Origin: Spirometra erinaceieuropaei
Taxonomy: Eukaryota > Platyhelminthes > Cestoda > Diphyllobothriidea > Diphyllobothriidae
DNA length: 64,000 nt
Assembly (NCBI GenBank): GCA_902702965.1
Contig: CACRXP010000032.1
Span: 2,021,895-2,085,894, forward strand
Reading direction: 5' to 3'
A program made the translations under genes and the position numbers. Under the pieces are notes generated by a model. The model saw nothing but the letters and a program-made list of their open reading frames with translations, was not told where the DNA came from and ran no database searches. Of the stretch, positions 12,105-23,238 are shown piece after piece. How positions within the stretch are numbered: position 1 is the first letter of the stretch; the number at the start of each line of letters is the position of its first letter.

Positions 12105-13320
12105 GTGCCGCGTGGAGATCTCAAGCCTGATTCTTTAAATTCCATTGTTTCTCATTTTCTCCACAACAGACTAAAAAAGTTTAGAAGGCAGCTGCGTAAC
12201 CTATCTGCTACTTCCTTATCCGTTCATCTTAGAATCACAATGATTTTTAAAATGGCCTCAAGGGTAGGCCAATCGCGCGGCAGCCAAACAGAATCACCTG
12301 CCCCCAGTGATTCGAACCCTAGCAAATCCGTCAATTACATCTTCCGTCATTGGCCCTCCTCTAAGCGTGGTCACGAACTTCCACCCCTGCTAGATGATGG
12401 CAAAGTTTTACTCATCGATGACACTGACAAGGCGGAGTTGTTTAGTGCTTTGTATGCAAAACACGTGAATACTGAGTCCAAACCAGTCCCTTTCTTTCGT
12501 TCACTTTCAGATAGGACATTGAGTACAGTCGATATCTACTCAGATCTCATTAAGAAATGCATAAGTCGTTTGAAATACTCATACTGCCCAGGAACTGGCG
12601 CGATTCCAATTTCGATTATTAAACAAGCGTCCGACTTTCCCATATTGCTTAGTCATTTATTTTCGGTTAAAATTTCAAAAGGATTCTTTGCTGAAACATG
12701 GAAAACGTCAAGTATCATTCTCGTCTTCAAGTCAGGATCTCGGTTTGATGTTAACACCTATCGGGGCGTGCACAAAACACCGTCTTTAGCAAAGCTTCTT
12801 GGAAGGCTAATTTTGAATGAAATGTTTGATTTCTGCCTAGCTAATTGGATTCTGAGCTCCAGTCAGCACGGATTTTTGCGTGAACGATCCTGTGAAACTT
12901 GCCATTTGGCATTTCTTAATCTAATAACTTCTCTGCGTAATGAGCAGCAGTCAGCGGTAGTTACCTACTTTGATCTTCGCAAAGCCTTCGACAAGGCGCC
13001 CTATAGACGTCTTTTAGTAAAATTAAAAGCTCTGGGCATCCGGCCGCCTCTACTCGACTTCATCATGTCCTATCTGTCCAACCGATATCAGAAAGTCATG
13101 GTCGGTAATAGCTACTCGACACCCCACTCGATCACGAGTGGCGTACTTAAAGGGACGGTTCTGGGTCCGTTACTCTTCCTTCCTTACTGAACTGGGAAAT
13201 TTGCTAACTCTTGTTTATGCCGATGACCTCAAGTGTGTTTACTCATATTCTAAGGACACCGCAAACGTTTGTGTTAAAAATATAAATGTCGATTTACTGC
13301 GCTTAAGCAGATGAGGTTCA
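12105..13320 (+). pseudogene. LINE-A ORF2 reverse transcriptase domain
   Basis: A 361-codon open frame (12105-13190) carries the N-terminal RT blocks: CPGTGAIPISIIKQ, WKTSSIILVFKSG, YRGVHKTPSLAKLLGRLI and SSSQHGFLRERSCETCHLA. Motif A is TYFDLRKAFDKAPY, with the first catalytic Asp. Motif B is ITSGVLKGTVLGPLLF. A frameshift near 13185 puts motif C (LVYADDLKCVYSYS, about 13212-13255) in another frame. The catalytic residues are kept but the protein is broken. Confidence 0.9.
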
Positions 13321-13359
13321 ACATGGCAGAGTAAGTTTTCATCATCAAAGTGTATTTTT

Positions 13360-14101
13360 ATGTGTTTTGGTCCTGCCAATCATCCTGGTTCCATAATTTT
13401 CCAAAATAACCCACTCTCAGAATGGTTTACCATAAGGGCCCTAAGTCCAAGTTCTACAAATAAAATTGCTTTATCACCTCATGCAGATAGAATCTCTGCC
13501 AAAGCCACGCAGATATGTCGATTCATATGGCAGTTTTTTTCTTCCGGAAATGAAGCTAAGACTTTATTTATGCTTGTTCTTCCAGTCCTTGAATACTGTT
13601 GTTTTTTCTTTGGTTTAATGAACGCTGTGACTGTTATAAGACGGAAAATGTTCGGAGGGTTTTCACCCGGGAATTGTTCTCTCAAGTCGCACCCGGCACT
13701 TCTTGTACTCACAGATGTCAGCTGACGAACTTTAAGTTTTTGTGGGTTGGAAGACTCGAAGCTGGCCTTTGCTTCCTTTTCGCATTAACTCTAGCTCCAA
13801 TCTTTTGCTCATGGACTCTGTCACACCAGGAGATCGATCTTATGCCACGGGCAAATACTCCATGGTGATTCCACCGCCTCTTTGCACTACATATAAGCGC
13901 TCCCTTTTCTTTGCTTCCAAATATGCCTTCCTTTGGAATAATCTAACGCCTGAAATTAGATTATCGCCTACGTTACTGGTATTCAAGTCGAAATTACGCA
14001 CACACCCAACACCGGAAAGTATAAGGGCACTTTTAGCGGTCTCATTTTCGAACGCTCATCTTCCTGACTTCGAGAAGGGTACTCCTGGGATTAAGAGGTA
14101 G
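13360..14101 (+). pseudogene. LINE-A ORF2 C-terminal region, broken
   Basis: Short frames continue after the RT palm. The last, 13742-14101, encodes FRINSSSNLLLMDSVTPGDR and then KRSLFFASKYAFLWNNL, TPEIRLSPTLLVFKSKLR and AHLPDFEKGTPGIKR. The same C-terminus appears on the minus strand near 16960-16840 in the inserted LINE-A tail. Confidence 0.8.
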
Positions 14102-14815
14102 ATGAAGTGGAAACCCTCAATTATTTCATTAGAAACCCATGTTTTGAATTGCTTGCTAAATCCACTGTCATCACTTCTCCCTCATAGCGACAATTTTCGC
14201 GGTTTTTGATGTCATCTCCCGCATTCCGACCTCATGCGGTCTGTGGACACTCACGGCGGAACCCTCAGTATTCGCCGTCTACAAGTAGTTTGGCCGTACC
14301 TTCATTCCTCATTCCTCGGCTGGACTGGAAGCGGACTGTGGCCGATCGCGTCTGGGTTCCTCTCGTCTAGCCGCCTTGACGCGAATAGTCTCATCCGGCA
14401 TATCAATTCCGCCCTGACTATGTCCGTTCTAAATCCCGTATACAATACTACACGCAGACCAGCCCTATCCAACCCGCATACGTACCCTTCAAGGCTGACA
14501 TTTATTTCTGCCCTGACGAAGTCCGATTATAATCCGTAATATACCGCCACATGCACGCCAGTCCTGCCCGCTTTTTTGTGTAATTATGAGCGCGGTTTTT
14601 TTCCTGTAAAATTAATCCAACCCTTTTTAAAATTTTTAAGTGGAGTTTTTTCGCCACTCCTTAATCATTTTCTAACTGACTACAAATTCAGAAACCATGA
14701 ATTGCATTTTGTACAGATTTCGCCTACCTCGTCTTAAATTCGTATGTAAATTTTTTTACTTGCTTTGATGGGACCCCGACTGGTCTTTAATAAAAATTAT
14801 ATATTTATTTATTAA

Positions 14816-15298
14816 GACGTCGGCTAAGTGAGGTCCCAGAGGCGAGGCAACACGGTCGAAGTAGACTGCTAAATACCTTGCTTTTGAGTGTGCCTATTGT
14901 GAGACAAAATAACGATGGGTCAACCTCAAACTCCCTCTCCATGCTCAGCGTCTAGCGACGGCATGTTAAGTTCAGTTCAGGCCTAAGCATTATTCACGGA
15001 GATGTGATCATGCATCCTATTACGTAAAAATTATATTCAGTGGAAAAAATTACCCGGCCGAAGGTTACTAAGACGGTTTCAAATATGGCGTCACACTAGT
15101 ATTCTATACCAGACTTTCAGAGTTGAGTGTAGGTACAGTAGCCTTCCAAAAATCGCGACCCATTTACGGTCACCGCATTCTATCTGCCCCTAGTCTCACT
15201 CATGTTCGGTTCAGTGCAGTTTATTGAAGGAAATAGGCGTAAGCCTTTGAGTACCGTATTTACAACGCAAAACTGCGTGCGGTGCACAGAGAAATTAT
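14816..15298 (-). pseudogene. Pseudogene of the two-exon family, copy 2
   Basis: On the minus strand an exon A equivalent spans 15298-15054 (245 bp). It has an AG acceptor, the same two-base phase and a donor CGG|GTAATT. It reads VLKGLRLFPSIN, then R-stop-NAVTV, FLEGYC, IEY-stop-CDAIFETVLVTFGR, which aligns with copy 1 (EYQCDAKFETVLLYFNR). There are three in-frame stops. Intron sequence is also shared with copy 1. A degraded exon B (EGV--PIVILSHN-like) follows from about 14930 and is cut at the 3' end of LINE-A. The copy is dead. Confidence 0.65.
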
Positions 15299-15379
15299 CT
15301 GAGTTAAATAATTCAAACGAGCCCATAATGGTATGACGAAATGGGAGTGAGTCTCAGGGGATGAGCTAGATCTCTCATC

Positions 15380-17900
15380 GCACTTAGTCATTTCGGAAAA
15401 TAAATTTGTCGAGGTTCTTTTTAAAATTTTGTATCGATAGTGACATCACAACATCCATGGTTTGACCACTCGGACAGAGAAGGAGAACTTCCGCTCATCC
15501 AGTCTTGCCTGCTGAATGCGCAGTTTTAACGGGAGACCTCGGAGGTTGGTCGTGGGGGCGAACTCAAAAGAGTCCTTAAAGGCCAGGCCACTCAGTGCCC
15601 TTCACAATGCCGAATGCTTGCAACAGATCCCCGCTAAGTTACCTATAACTGAAGGGGAAGAGGACCAGGCGAGTGACATAAGGAAAGGGGCTTTGACCCC
15701 TAACCATCATCGTGGCTCTCCGTTGAATTCTCTCGAGGCGATTTTGGTCTTAAACTGCCCACGGTCTCCAGGCTTGTATGCTTTATTTCAATTGGGTCCG
15801 CACGAATGTTCCGAATGTTAATGAGGAAGCACCTTCGTCAAAATCCATATACTCGTGCTTGAGAGCGTACCGTACGGACATAGCGCATTTGCCACCCTCG
15901 AACAATGAGCCGATGGCTTTAGGGAGCTCGTCGCCAACATGCTTAGGTCATTTTGGGCTTCAACGTCTTGTACTGCTGCCCCGCCCAGAAAGTACTCTCT
16001 TGTATTCGCGTATCTGGCTGTGTTGCCTAGGCGAAGTAGATAGATGGATTGATAATTTTTTATTAAAGACCCGTCTGGGTCCCACCAAAGCCAGTTAAAA
16101 TTAATTTACATGCGAGTTTTAGACAAGGCAGGCCGAATCTTTACAAAATGCAATTCAAAGTTTCTGAATTAGTAGTCCATTGAGCAACATGATGATTAAG
16201 GGGTGAAAAAAGCTCCATACAAAAAGTTAAAAATGATTGGATTAATTTTACAGGAGAAAAAAACCCCTCAATAAAAATAATGACAGATAAAAAGAGAGCA
16301 GGACTGGCCTGTAGGTGGCGGTATATAACGGATTGTTGTCGGTCATCGTCAGCGTAGCAATAAATCTCAGCCTTGAGGGGTACGTATGCGGGTCAGACAG
16401 GACTGGCCTGAATGTGGCATTGTATACGGGATTCACAATTGACATCTTCTGAGCCAGATTGATACGCCGCATGCGACTATTCGCGTCAAAGAGGCCAGAC
16501 GAGAGGAACCCAGATGCGATCGGCCACAGCACGCTTCCAGCTCAGCCGAGCAGTGGGGAAGGGTGGTACGACCAAACTGCAAGTAGACGGTGAATACTGA
16601 GGGTTCTGCCGTGAGCGTCGACATACCGCATGAGGTCGGAATGCGGAAGATGACATCAAAAACCGCGAAAATTGTCGTTATGGGGGAGGAGTGATTGCAG
16701 TGGATTTAGAAACCAATTCAAAACAGGGGTTTCTAGTGATATAATTAAGAGTTACTACTTAATCTACCACTAAATCCCATGAGGACCCTTCGCGAAGTCA
16801 AAAATCTGAGTTTTCGGGAATGAGACCGTTAACATTGTGTTTATGCTTTCCGGTGTAAGACGTTTGCGTACTTCGACTTGAATACCAGTAACGTAGGCGA
16901 TAATCTAATTTCAGGCGGAAGATCATTCCAAAGGAAGGCATATTTGGAAGCAAAGAAGAGGGAGAGTATGCAACATTTACCAACGTTGAACCGCAGGAGC
17001 CCACGGTTTGACCAACCTTCCAACTGATTTAGATTCATCCACAGTCTGTGTTCGTTTGCTGAACCTCAAATTACATTCCATATTTTCATGTTGTCTGCGA
17101 CATGGCTACTTCGCGATCCAGAGTTCTAGCGCAACCGTCCACGTATATTAGGAACAATATGGTTCCCAGTTCTGAACCCTGGCGAACACCGCTTTCGACG
17201 ATAGCAGGATCTGATTGTCTCTGACAAATGTATACAACCGGTCGTCGACCCACGAGTAAGTTTTCGATCCATCTGAGGACGTTGCATCTGATCCCTATTG
17301 GTTCGTTCTGTGTAACAGTCTCTGGCGTGGGACTGTGTTGAATGCCTTTTGGAAGTCAAGGAAAGGTATGTGGACTGCGTGTCCGTCGTCGAGAGCTCAG
17401 ATCGAACTCTGGAGAAATTGCTGTAATTGTGTTGCACAGGATCTTTCTTTCCGGAACCCATGTTGGCAGTTCGATAGCAAGTCGTTAGCTTCCAGAAATT
17501 GCGTCAATTCATTCTTTTTGGTCCTCTCTAAAACTTTGCAGACAATGCGCGTGAAGCTTATGGGCCTGTAATTTGTCGTAGATGCCCTGATACCTCATTT
17601 GTATAGCGGATTAATAATCGCCAGCTTCCAATGGATAGGAAGTGTTCCAGTGTCAAATGATGTTTGAAAGAGCATCGACAAAGGCAATGAAAGCTCACTG
17701 GAAAGTTCCTTGTGAAGCTTGGGTGGAATCTCGTCTGGTCCTGTCGACTTCGATTTGTTCACTACCTCTAATTCTCTTCGGACAGTGTCGTCTAAGAAGA
17801 GTATATTACTGATGTTTAGGGTCGGCAGTTCTTCTGTGGAGGGAGGAAGGAACCTTTCCTAGTTTGTGTAGACTGACTGGAAAAACTGAAAAATGTGCAG
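15380..17900 (-). mobile_element. LINE-B: CR1-type LINE, split by a LINE-A tail
   Basis: The minus strand from about 17890 reads FLPPSTEELPTLNISNILF, SKSTGPDEIPPKLHKEL, YRPISFTRIVCKVLERTKK, NCQHGFRKERSCATQLQQFL, motif A (IPFLDFQKAFNTVPRQRL), motif B (ESGVRQGSELGTILFLIY), a decayed motif C (SADNMKIW in place of ADD) and LEGWSNRGLLRFNVGKCCIL at about 16975. The reading resumes at about 16025 with LGNTARYANTREYFLGG, then SLTFGTFVRTQL, RRATMMVRGQ and KILKK-like C-terminal text, ending near 15390. It has many stops and frameshifts and is 5'-truncated near 17.9 kb. Confidence 0.85.
16031..16972 (-). mobile_element. LINE-A 3' tail inserted into LINE-B
   Basis: The minus strand begins SLFFASKYAFLWNDLPPEIR, identical in type to the C-terminus of LINE-A at 13.9 kb. 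It then follows the same 3' UTR (PHTYPSRL and NPVYN readings) and ends ACGGGTCTTTAATAAAAAAT followed by a CTAT-rich tail. The LINE-B reading is continuous across the insert (KCCIL before, RLGNT-like after), so this is a nested, 5'-truncated insertion. Only a very short TACT-like duplication can be suggested. Confidence 0.88.
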
Positions 17901-18244
17901 ATTTGTCCTGTTGTAATGACACAGATATCCCACGAGGAACGAGCATTTACAGCCGGACTCTCAGTTATACATAGAACAGTGTTGACACACAACTTGGCAA
18001 TCGACCGTCTCGTGGTGCATGGGAATAAATTCAAATTACGCTTATAGACTTTATTCACGAATGCACGTGTATATCATAAAAGAGCATTCACAAAGGACAC
18101 ACGATTGCTGCAACACAAACTTTATTTGCCTGACGCTGATCTAAAAAATACATCGACAACACGCTTAGGTTTCCACTACGATAACCGGGTAACACTAAAA
18201 TAAATGCTTTACATGTAGTTCAGATGCGTATTTACTGACCTGTC

Positions 18245-18560
18245 ACGCTTCGACCGCCATAATTGAGATGGAAATGCACGTCGCATGCTTGTCCCAGGAG
18301 AGAGGCAGTGTGCTGCCGCGGCGTCGTGTACGTGCGTGTTCAGTTTCAGGTGAAAAGGTAACCTTATGAGGGGTTTTAATGATGTCTAGACAGCAGTTTC
18401 CCACCTAGGATTCTCGGTTAGATGCATATGGTCATGTGCGCCCGTGCGATAGCCAAATATTCTGAGGAGTGTGGGCAGGTGAGACGGGGGCGATGGGCTT
18501 ATTTCGAACCTCATGGCACTGGTTTACCAGTTGCAGAAAGGTGGATTTCCTAGCGCCCGA
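18245..18560 (+). repeat. GC-richer dispersed repeat, copy 2
   Basis: This block is collinear with 1440-2110. It contains TTCGACCGCCATAATTGA, GTCGTGTACGTGCGTGTT, CCGTGCGATAGCCAAAT and CACTGGTTTACCAGTTGCAG. The family and function are not identified. Confidence 0.4.
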
Positions 18561-20390
18561 CAAGACTACGACGTGATTCAGTTGTACGGTAATAATAAGA
18601 ACAGAACCGTTATGGCGCTTGCGACACTGATGGCAGTAGAGGAGGTTTCGGTTGCAAGATGTTGTCTGGTTGTGCAGATGCCACGGTGAACTCCACCGTC
18701 ATATATGCATACATGGCCGAACAGACTATACAGTATCTGAATGTCCAGGGGGGGTGTATAATAGGTACATATTTGAGCCCAGACTCTGTATTGCAGTTGT
18801 TCATACGACGGAATATCAGAGGGAGATAAATTAGAACACCAGTACCACAGTGTGGCCGACAGCACAGAATCCGCTAACTCTAACGTCGTTAACTGACTAC
18901 CAAAGTTTGATTTCCTAAACAATTAACCGGAAACCCACCAAATGACTGCCAGTTTCACTTAATGTGACTGAACTCAAGGCACCTAGCAGGGGTCTCGTAA
19001 TTGGGAGGGGTGACGCGTGAACAGTACTCTAGCCTAGCCCTTGCTATCTTGGTTTCGAATGACACTGACGTCGCCGGCCTTTGTTACATTTGGGTAAAAT
19101 AAATAATCTGCATCTGTTAAACCACCCATATATTCTAGTCATCTTAACAAATGGCCCTTGGCAAACAACAACTACTCTTGCAAAAAAACAGTGATTTATT
19201 CGAAATAAACCTTACTTATTTAGCCACTACTGTACTGCAAGAATGAATGAAATGAAACAATGCTGGGAAATTAGGATGATAAAAAATAGTCCTCTGAGAT
19301 GTTAGTGAGCTGGAGAACTAAAAATAGTTTAAAAAAGTGGATGCTAATTATAACTAGACTGGATTGCTTGATGTAGAATTTGTACGCTTGATGTTTCAGA
19401 TCAACTTTGCGATCATGCAGCAAAACCGCAGGGTGTTACGTCAACGGGCAGGTAAGGGGTCTAAAAGTTATGAATATGATGTTATTCAAAGTCCAGAACG
19501 TTGGTACACTTCACAGTCGTCACAGGAGTCTTAATCAATACGCTTGTATGATTGTCGCTACCGAGACATTTAACAGTGATTTAATCATGGGAGCCGGAAT
19601 TCGCCTTGACATAGGCAACGTTCAAACAGACGGACAGTCCCTTATTAAATCCTCTGTCCGAGCGAAGTCAGAGTGCTGAGTTTGAGGGTGACTGACTTTC
19701 GAGAGATTTGATTATAGATTCTGAGCTTAAGGACCGTAGCTTATTCGGATCCTTATTTGTTTCGAGGGTTTTGTTTTCGTCGAACTTCAGCTGATGTCAA
19801 CGTTCACATGAAGGCTTCGTGACTTGGCACTTGATGTCTTTCCCTCCTAACAGGTTTGCGCTTTCTGCCATCTCGCAGGTTATTCGCTACGCTTAAAACT
19901 GCACTGGATCCGGTGTAACTCTCGATTTTCTCTACATCGGGAGGGTGTCTTTTGACTGCGGCACTGGTGTTCAGATTGTCCTATCAATCCGTGTGCAATC
20001 CTTACTTCGAATAACGCGAGAATAAGCGAATTGCTTTCGGCACGTTCTGGATAAGCGGAGGCATTTGGCAAAGTGTGCGTCAAATGTGTGCTGACTTTTG
20101 GCCTTTGTATGTCTGCATTGACGTTATTATGCCTGCGGCTTTTGTCATAACTGCATGTGATTGCGCGCGCGCCATATTGCTACACAGTTTTGGTCATTGC
20201 GCAGTAAACCATGAGCCTTTCCTGTCTGTTTTGGGCAATGTAGGGGTAAAGTATTAAATAACGATAAAATGGAACGCCCTAACCCGTTTACCTAATGCTG
20301 TGGCCACAAAGAACGGTCTGACCAAATACTCACGTACGAAGCTGCATCTGATTAGTCAGCGGCATTGGTGTTTCTTTTAATGACTCGATC
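18561..20390. other. Intergenic sequence
   Basis: I see no supported gene. Short overlapping open frames on both strands at 18578-18922 and 19880-20257 lack motifs. Confidence 0.35.
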
Positions 20391-20394
20391 ACAT

Positions 20395-20870
20395 GTAGAG
20401 CATATGTGTTATCTCATAACCAAAATTATAAAACGCGTTTTCGATTCAAAGTTTGCTCAAGTGGAGATGTAATATTAATTGTCAAAATATTAAAGTTACT
20501 CCAGGATGCCGGTATTTGAAAGGGGTTCTCTTCAGCCATCTGCAAAAACTACACCTCTCAAAAATGAACTACTTTAGTTACATGGATTTTTCCCATTGAT
20601 GCTTGATGCCTTTGTAAATTCAAAGGTGTTTTGTAGAAAACATACACCAAAATATTCGCTGGTTTGCTCATTTCATACTTATTTACGCTCCCTTTAAATC
20701 ATATAAGGCAAAAAAAATATTTTTCGGTTTTAGAAAAATTCTCAATTTCCGAATAATTTTTGAACCAACCCGTCTGAGTCCCTGGTTGACCTCTTTCTGC
20801 ATTCTTCAGGACTTGTCTACATGCTAAAGGTATCCGGTTAAGGATGATGCTGACATATTTGTTAGATTCA
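20395..20870 (+). mobile_element. MITE-like element, partial copy (left arm and centre)
   Basis: A diverged copy of the family described at 47433-48286. It starts ATGTGTTATCTCATAACC and runs through CCAGGATGCCGG, a CCATTGATG-TTGATGCC stretch and TTCCGAATAATTTTTGAACC. The right arm is missing. Confidence 0.55.
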
Positions 20871-20925
20871 CGACGTTAAAGTCTGGTTTTTCTGTAAGAA
20901 TACGACTGCCTTATTTACGGCAGTA

Positions 20926-21430
20926 CAGTGAGTGACCGATCTCATGAAATGTTGGCCGAAATACTGAAATGCGTATTCGATTTGGAAGGATTACTTAGGC
21001 GCGGTTGTGATATTGATTAGCATGCGGCATAATCAACTAATGTTTCGGACTCGCCAGGATGTTGACTTTTGAATGCACATTTTTTGATCTCATACAGAAA
21101 CCACACTCGGCAAAAAATGACTTCTTCATTGGCAGGGATTTTTCGCATTGATTTTCGATGGCGTTATAAATTCAAATATATTTTATAGAAAAAATGCACA
21201 AAAATATGCTTTCTTCTACTGAATTGGTGGTAAGTCACGTTGACTTTACATTTTATGCTTGAAGACAGAACACACTTAGATTTTAGTAAAGTTTTCCAAT
21301 TCCCGAATAATTTTAAGCCAGATCAGCCTTTGCATTAGCGTTTAGCGATTTAATTCTACAAGGCGCATGCTTTCCGTTTAAGGAAAATAATTTGTTCCTC
21401 TATGCCTTTAAAGAGATACCATTCAGAGTT
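20926..21430 (+). mobile_element. MITE-like element, subfamily 2, partial
   Basis: It begins CAGTGAGTGACCGATCTCAT directly after TA, followed by the arm sequence CATGAAATGTTGGCCGAAAT and GGAAGGATTACTTAGG. The right arm is lost beyond about 21430. About 60 bp of the left flank (GTTAAAGTCTGGTTTTT onward) is shared with the copy starting at 22960, so the pair is a duplicated segment rather than two independent insertions. Confidence 0.65.
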
Positions 21431-22051
21431 AATGAAATTTTACAGTGAGTGCTGACTATGTTATACATTTCATGAGGAGCAATGGTAAACAGACAGGTAC
21501 GATGCCGTATGAATGTTCACTGCACCGTCTTAACGAACGTATAATAAAAAACTTCCTTAAAATCTAAATATACCCTATCTTACTTGATTTAATTGACAAG
21601 ATCTGAGTCCCGATCCCCCAAAGCAAATACAGAGAGCTCAAACACAAGCAGTTTGTTGAAGGTATGATTAAGCTAAGATAGGATAAGCATTGTGGTCTTA
21701 AATTGCCAGTCTTGTGGTCATTTATTTGTCAAACATCGGCGGCGTTGGTGTGGGGCCAACTCATCGCAGCAAAGGCAGGGCTTGAATCAGACAACATCTT
21801 ATTCCGGAGGTTTCAGTTTCGTTGAACTTGAGCATGCGTTGACGTCCCCATGAGGGCGTTGCGATTTGACATTTGACATCATTCTTCCATGCCAGGTAGT
21901 CGCGTTCTGCCTTTTTGCGATATTGTCCTTGCTCAACACTACATCCGACTCGGTAAAACTCCCGATTTCCTCTAACGGACCGAAGGGAATATAGTAGAAA
22001 TTTTCATATATCCGTCAAGCGTCTCGGTTTTCTCACTAATGTAACACAAAA

Positions 22052-22890
22052 CAGCAGGTAGGCTAACTCATGAAATGTCAACCAAAATTCCGAAATACCT
22101 TTTGGTTTCAAAAAGATTAATTAAGTAGGGTTGTAAAAATAATCATCGTCCATCATTATTCTGTAATGATCCAGTTACATCAGGGTGCCCTCTGTCGAAC
22201 TAACTTCCTTTCGACTGCATTCAAAAACTACTCTGCAAAAATGACACTTATGGAGCATGCATTTTTCTCTTTGATTTTCGATGCCCCTAAAAGCCCGATT
22301 ATGGTTCATGGAAAAATACCTAAGAATTTTCATTCTTTTGCTCATTCGGTAGATAATTACGTCTTCTTCTAATTTTATACTTGAAGAAGGGAAATAATTC
22401 GGTTTTAAAGAAGTTTCTATTTGTGGGACTTTTAAATACCGTGAAATGACCGTTCATAAATCGAAATGTGTCTGCATTTACCAATGTGGCTTGCGAAGTT
22501 AACAATATTGATCAAATCCACTGATTAATTTATGAAGTCCATATGGTCTCGTCTTAATACCGTAGAGAAATTTGAGGTTTTCCGTACGCGAAAAATATAC
22601 GGCTTGTAGTTTGGAGACCATGAATCCAAGTGTAACGGTAGAGTGGGTTCAAAGTTATTCGGGAATTGGAAAATCTTTTAATAGCGAATTATGTCCCTTC
22701 TTTTGAGTATGAGGGAGGAGAGCACAAAATTGGAAGTAGACATAACTGTCTACCGAATGAGCAAAAGATTGAATATTTTTATGCAGGACTTTTATGGGCA
22801 TCGAAAATCAGTGAGAAAAATTGATGCTACATAAGAAGTCATATTTTACAGAGCGTAGTTTTTGCATGCAACCGGTAGGAAGTTCATGAC
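22052..22890 (+). mobile_element. MITE-like element, subfamily 1, nearly complete
   Basis: The left terminus is CAGCAGGTAGGCTAACTCAT, then ATGTCAACCAAAATTCCGAA. The right arm (TCGAAAATCAGTGAGAAAAA, GCATGCAACCGGTAGG in reverse sense) is present to about 22890, where the terminal 120 bp are missing. The open frame at 22166-22372 lies inside the arm and is not a gene. Confidence 0.7.
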
Positions 22891-23238
22891 CTTCATGAAC
22901 GTTTATGATGTTAAAGTCTGGTTTTTTGTAAAAATGCAGCTGCCTTCTTTACAGCAGTGCAGTGAGTTACCGATATCATGAAATGTTGGCCAACATTCCG
23001 AAATGTGCTTTCGATTTGGAAGGATTACTTAGGTGTGGTTGTAGTGCTTATTATCTTGCAGCATAATCCACTAATGTTTCGGACTTGCCAGGATGTCGGC
23101 TTTTGAATACACTTCTTTTTGTTCTTCTGCAGTAACCACGGCCGGCAAAAAATGACTACTTAATTATCAGGGATTTTTCGCATTGATTTTTGATGGTCTT
23201 ATAAATTAAAATACACTTTAAAGAAAACATGCACAAAG
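22890..23238 (+). repeat. Duplicated segment with MITE left arm, cut by a PLE insertion
   Basis: It matches 20865-21190 over about 340 bp, flank and arm together (CAGTGAG at 22960). The match stops at 23238, where Penelope-like coding sequence begins abruptly. Confidence 0.65.

Larger units (their letters stand above)
9745..14815 (+). mobile_element. LINE-A: nearly full CR1-clade non-LTR retrotransposon, frame-broken
   Basis: The order is a gag-like, proline- and serine-rich ORF1 (about 9745-11150), an AP endonuclease (about 11270-11960), a reverse transcriptase (12105-13320), a C-terminal region (13740-14101) and a 3' UTR to about 14815. The UTR ends in GGTCTTTAATAAAAATTA followed by an ATTT-rich tail. 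Several frameshifts and stops disrupt both ORFs. A second copy of its 3' end lies inverted at 16972-16031, so 13890-14815 and 16031-16972 form a long inverted pair. The 5' end meets PLE-1, and the 3' end truncates the pseudogene at 15298-14816. Confidence 0.9.

Noticed and set aside
16841..17038. Chimeric LINE-B/LINE-A protein as a new fusion
   Set aside because: Explained by nested insertion: LINE-B continues on the far side of the LINE-A tail.
22166..22505. Small frames on both strands
   Set aside because: They lie within MITE arms and are repeated in other copies without conserved reading frame.
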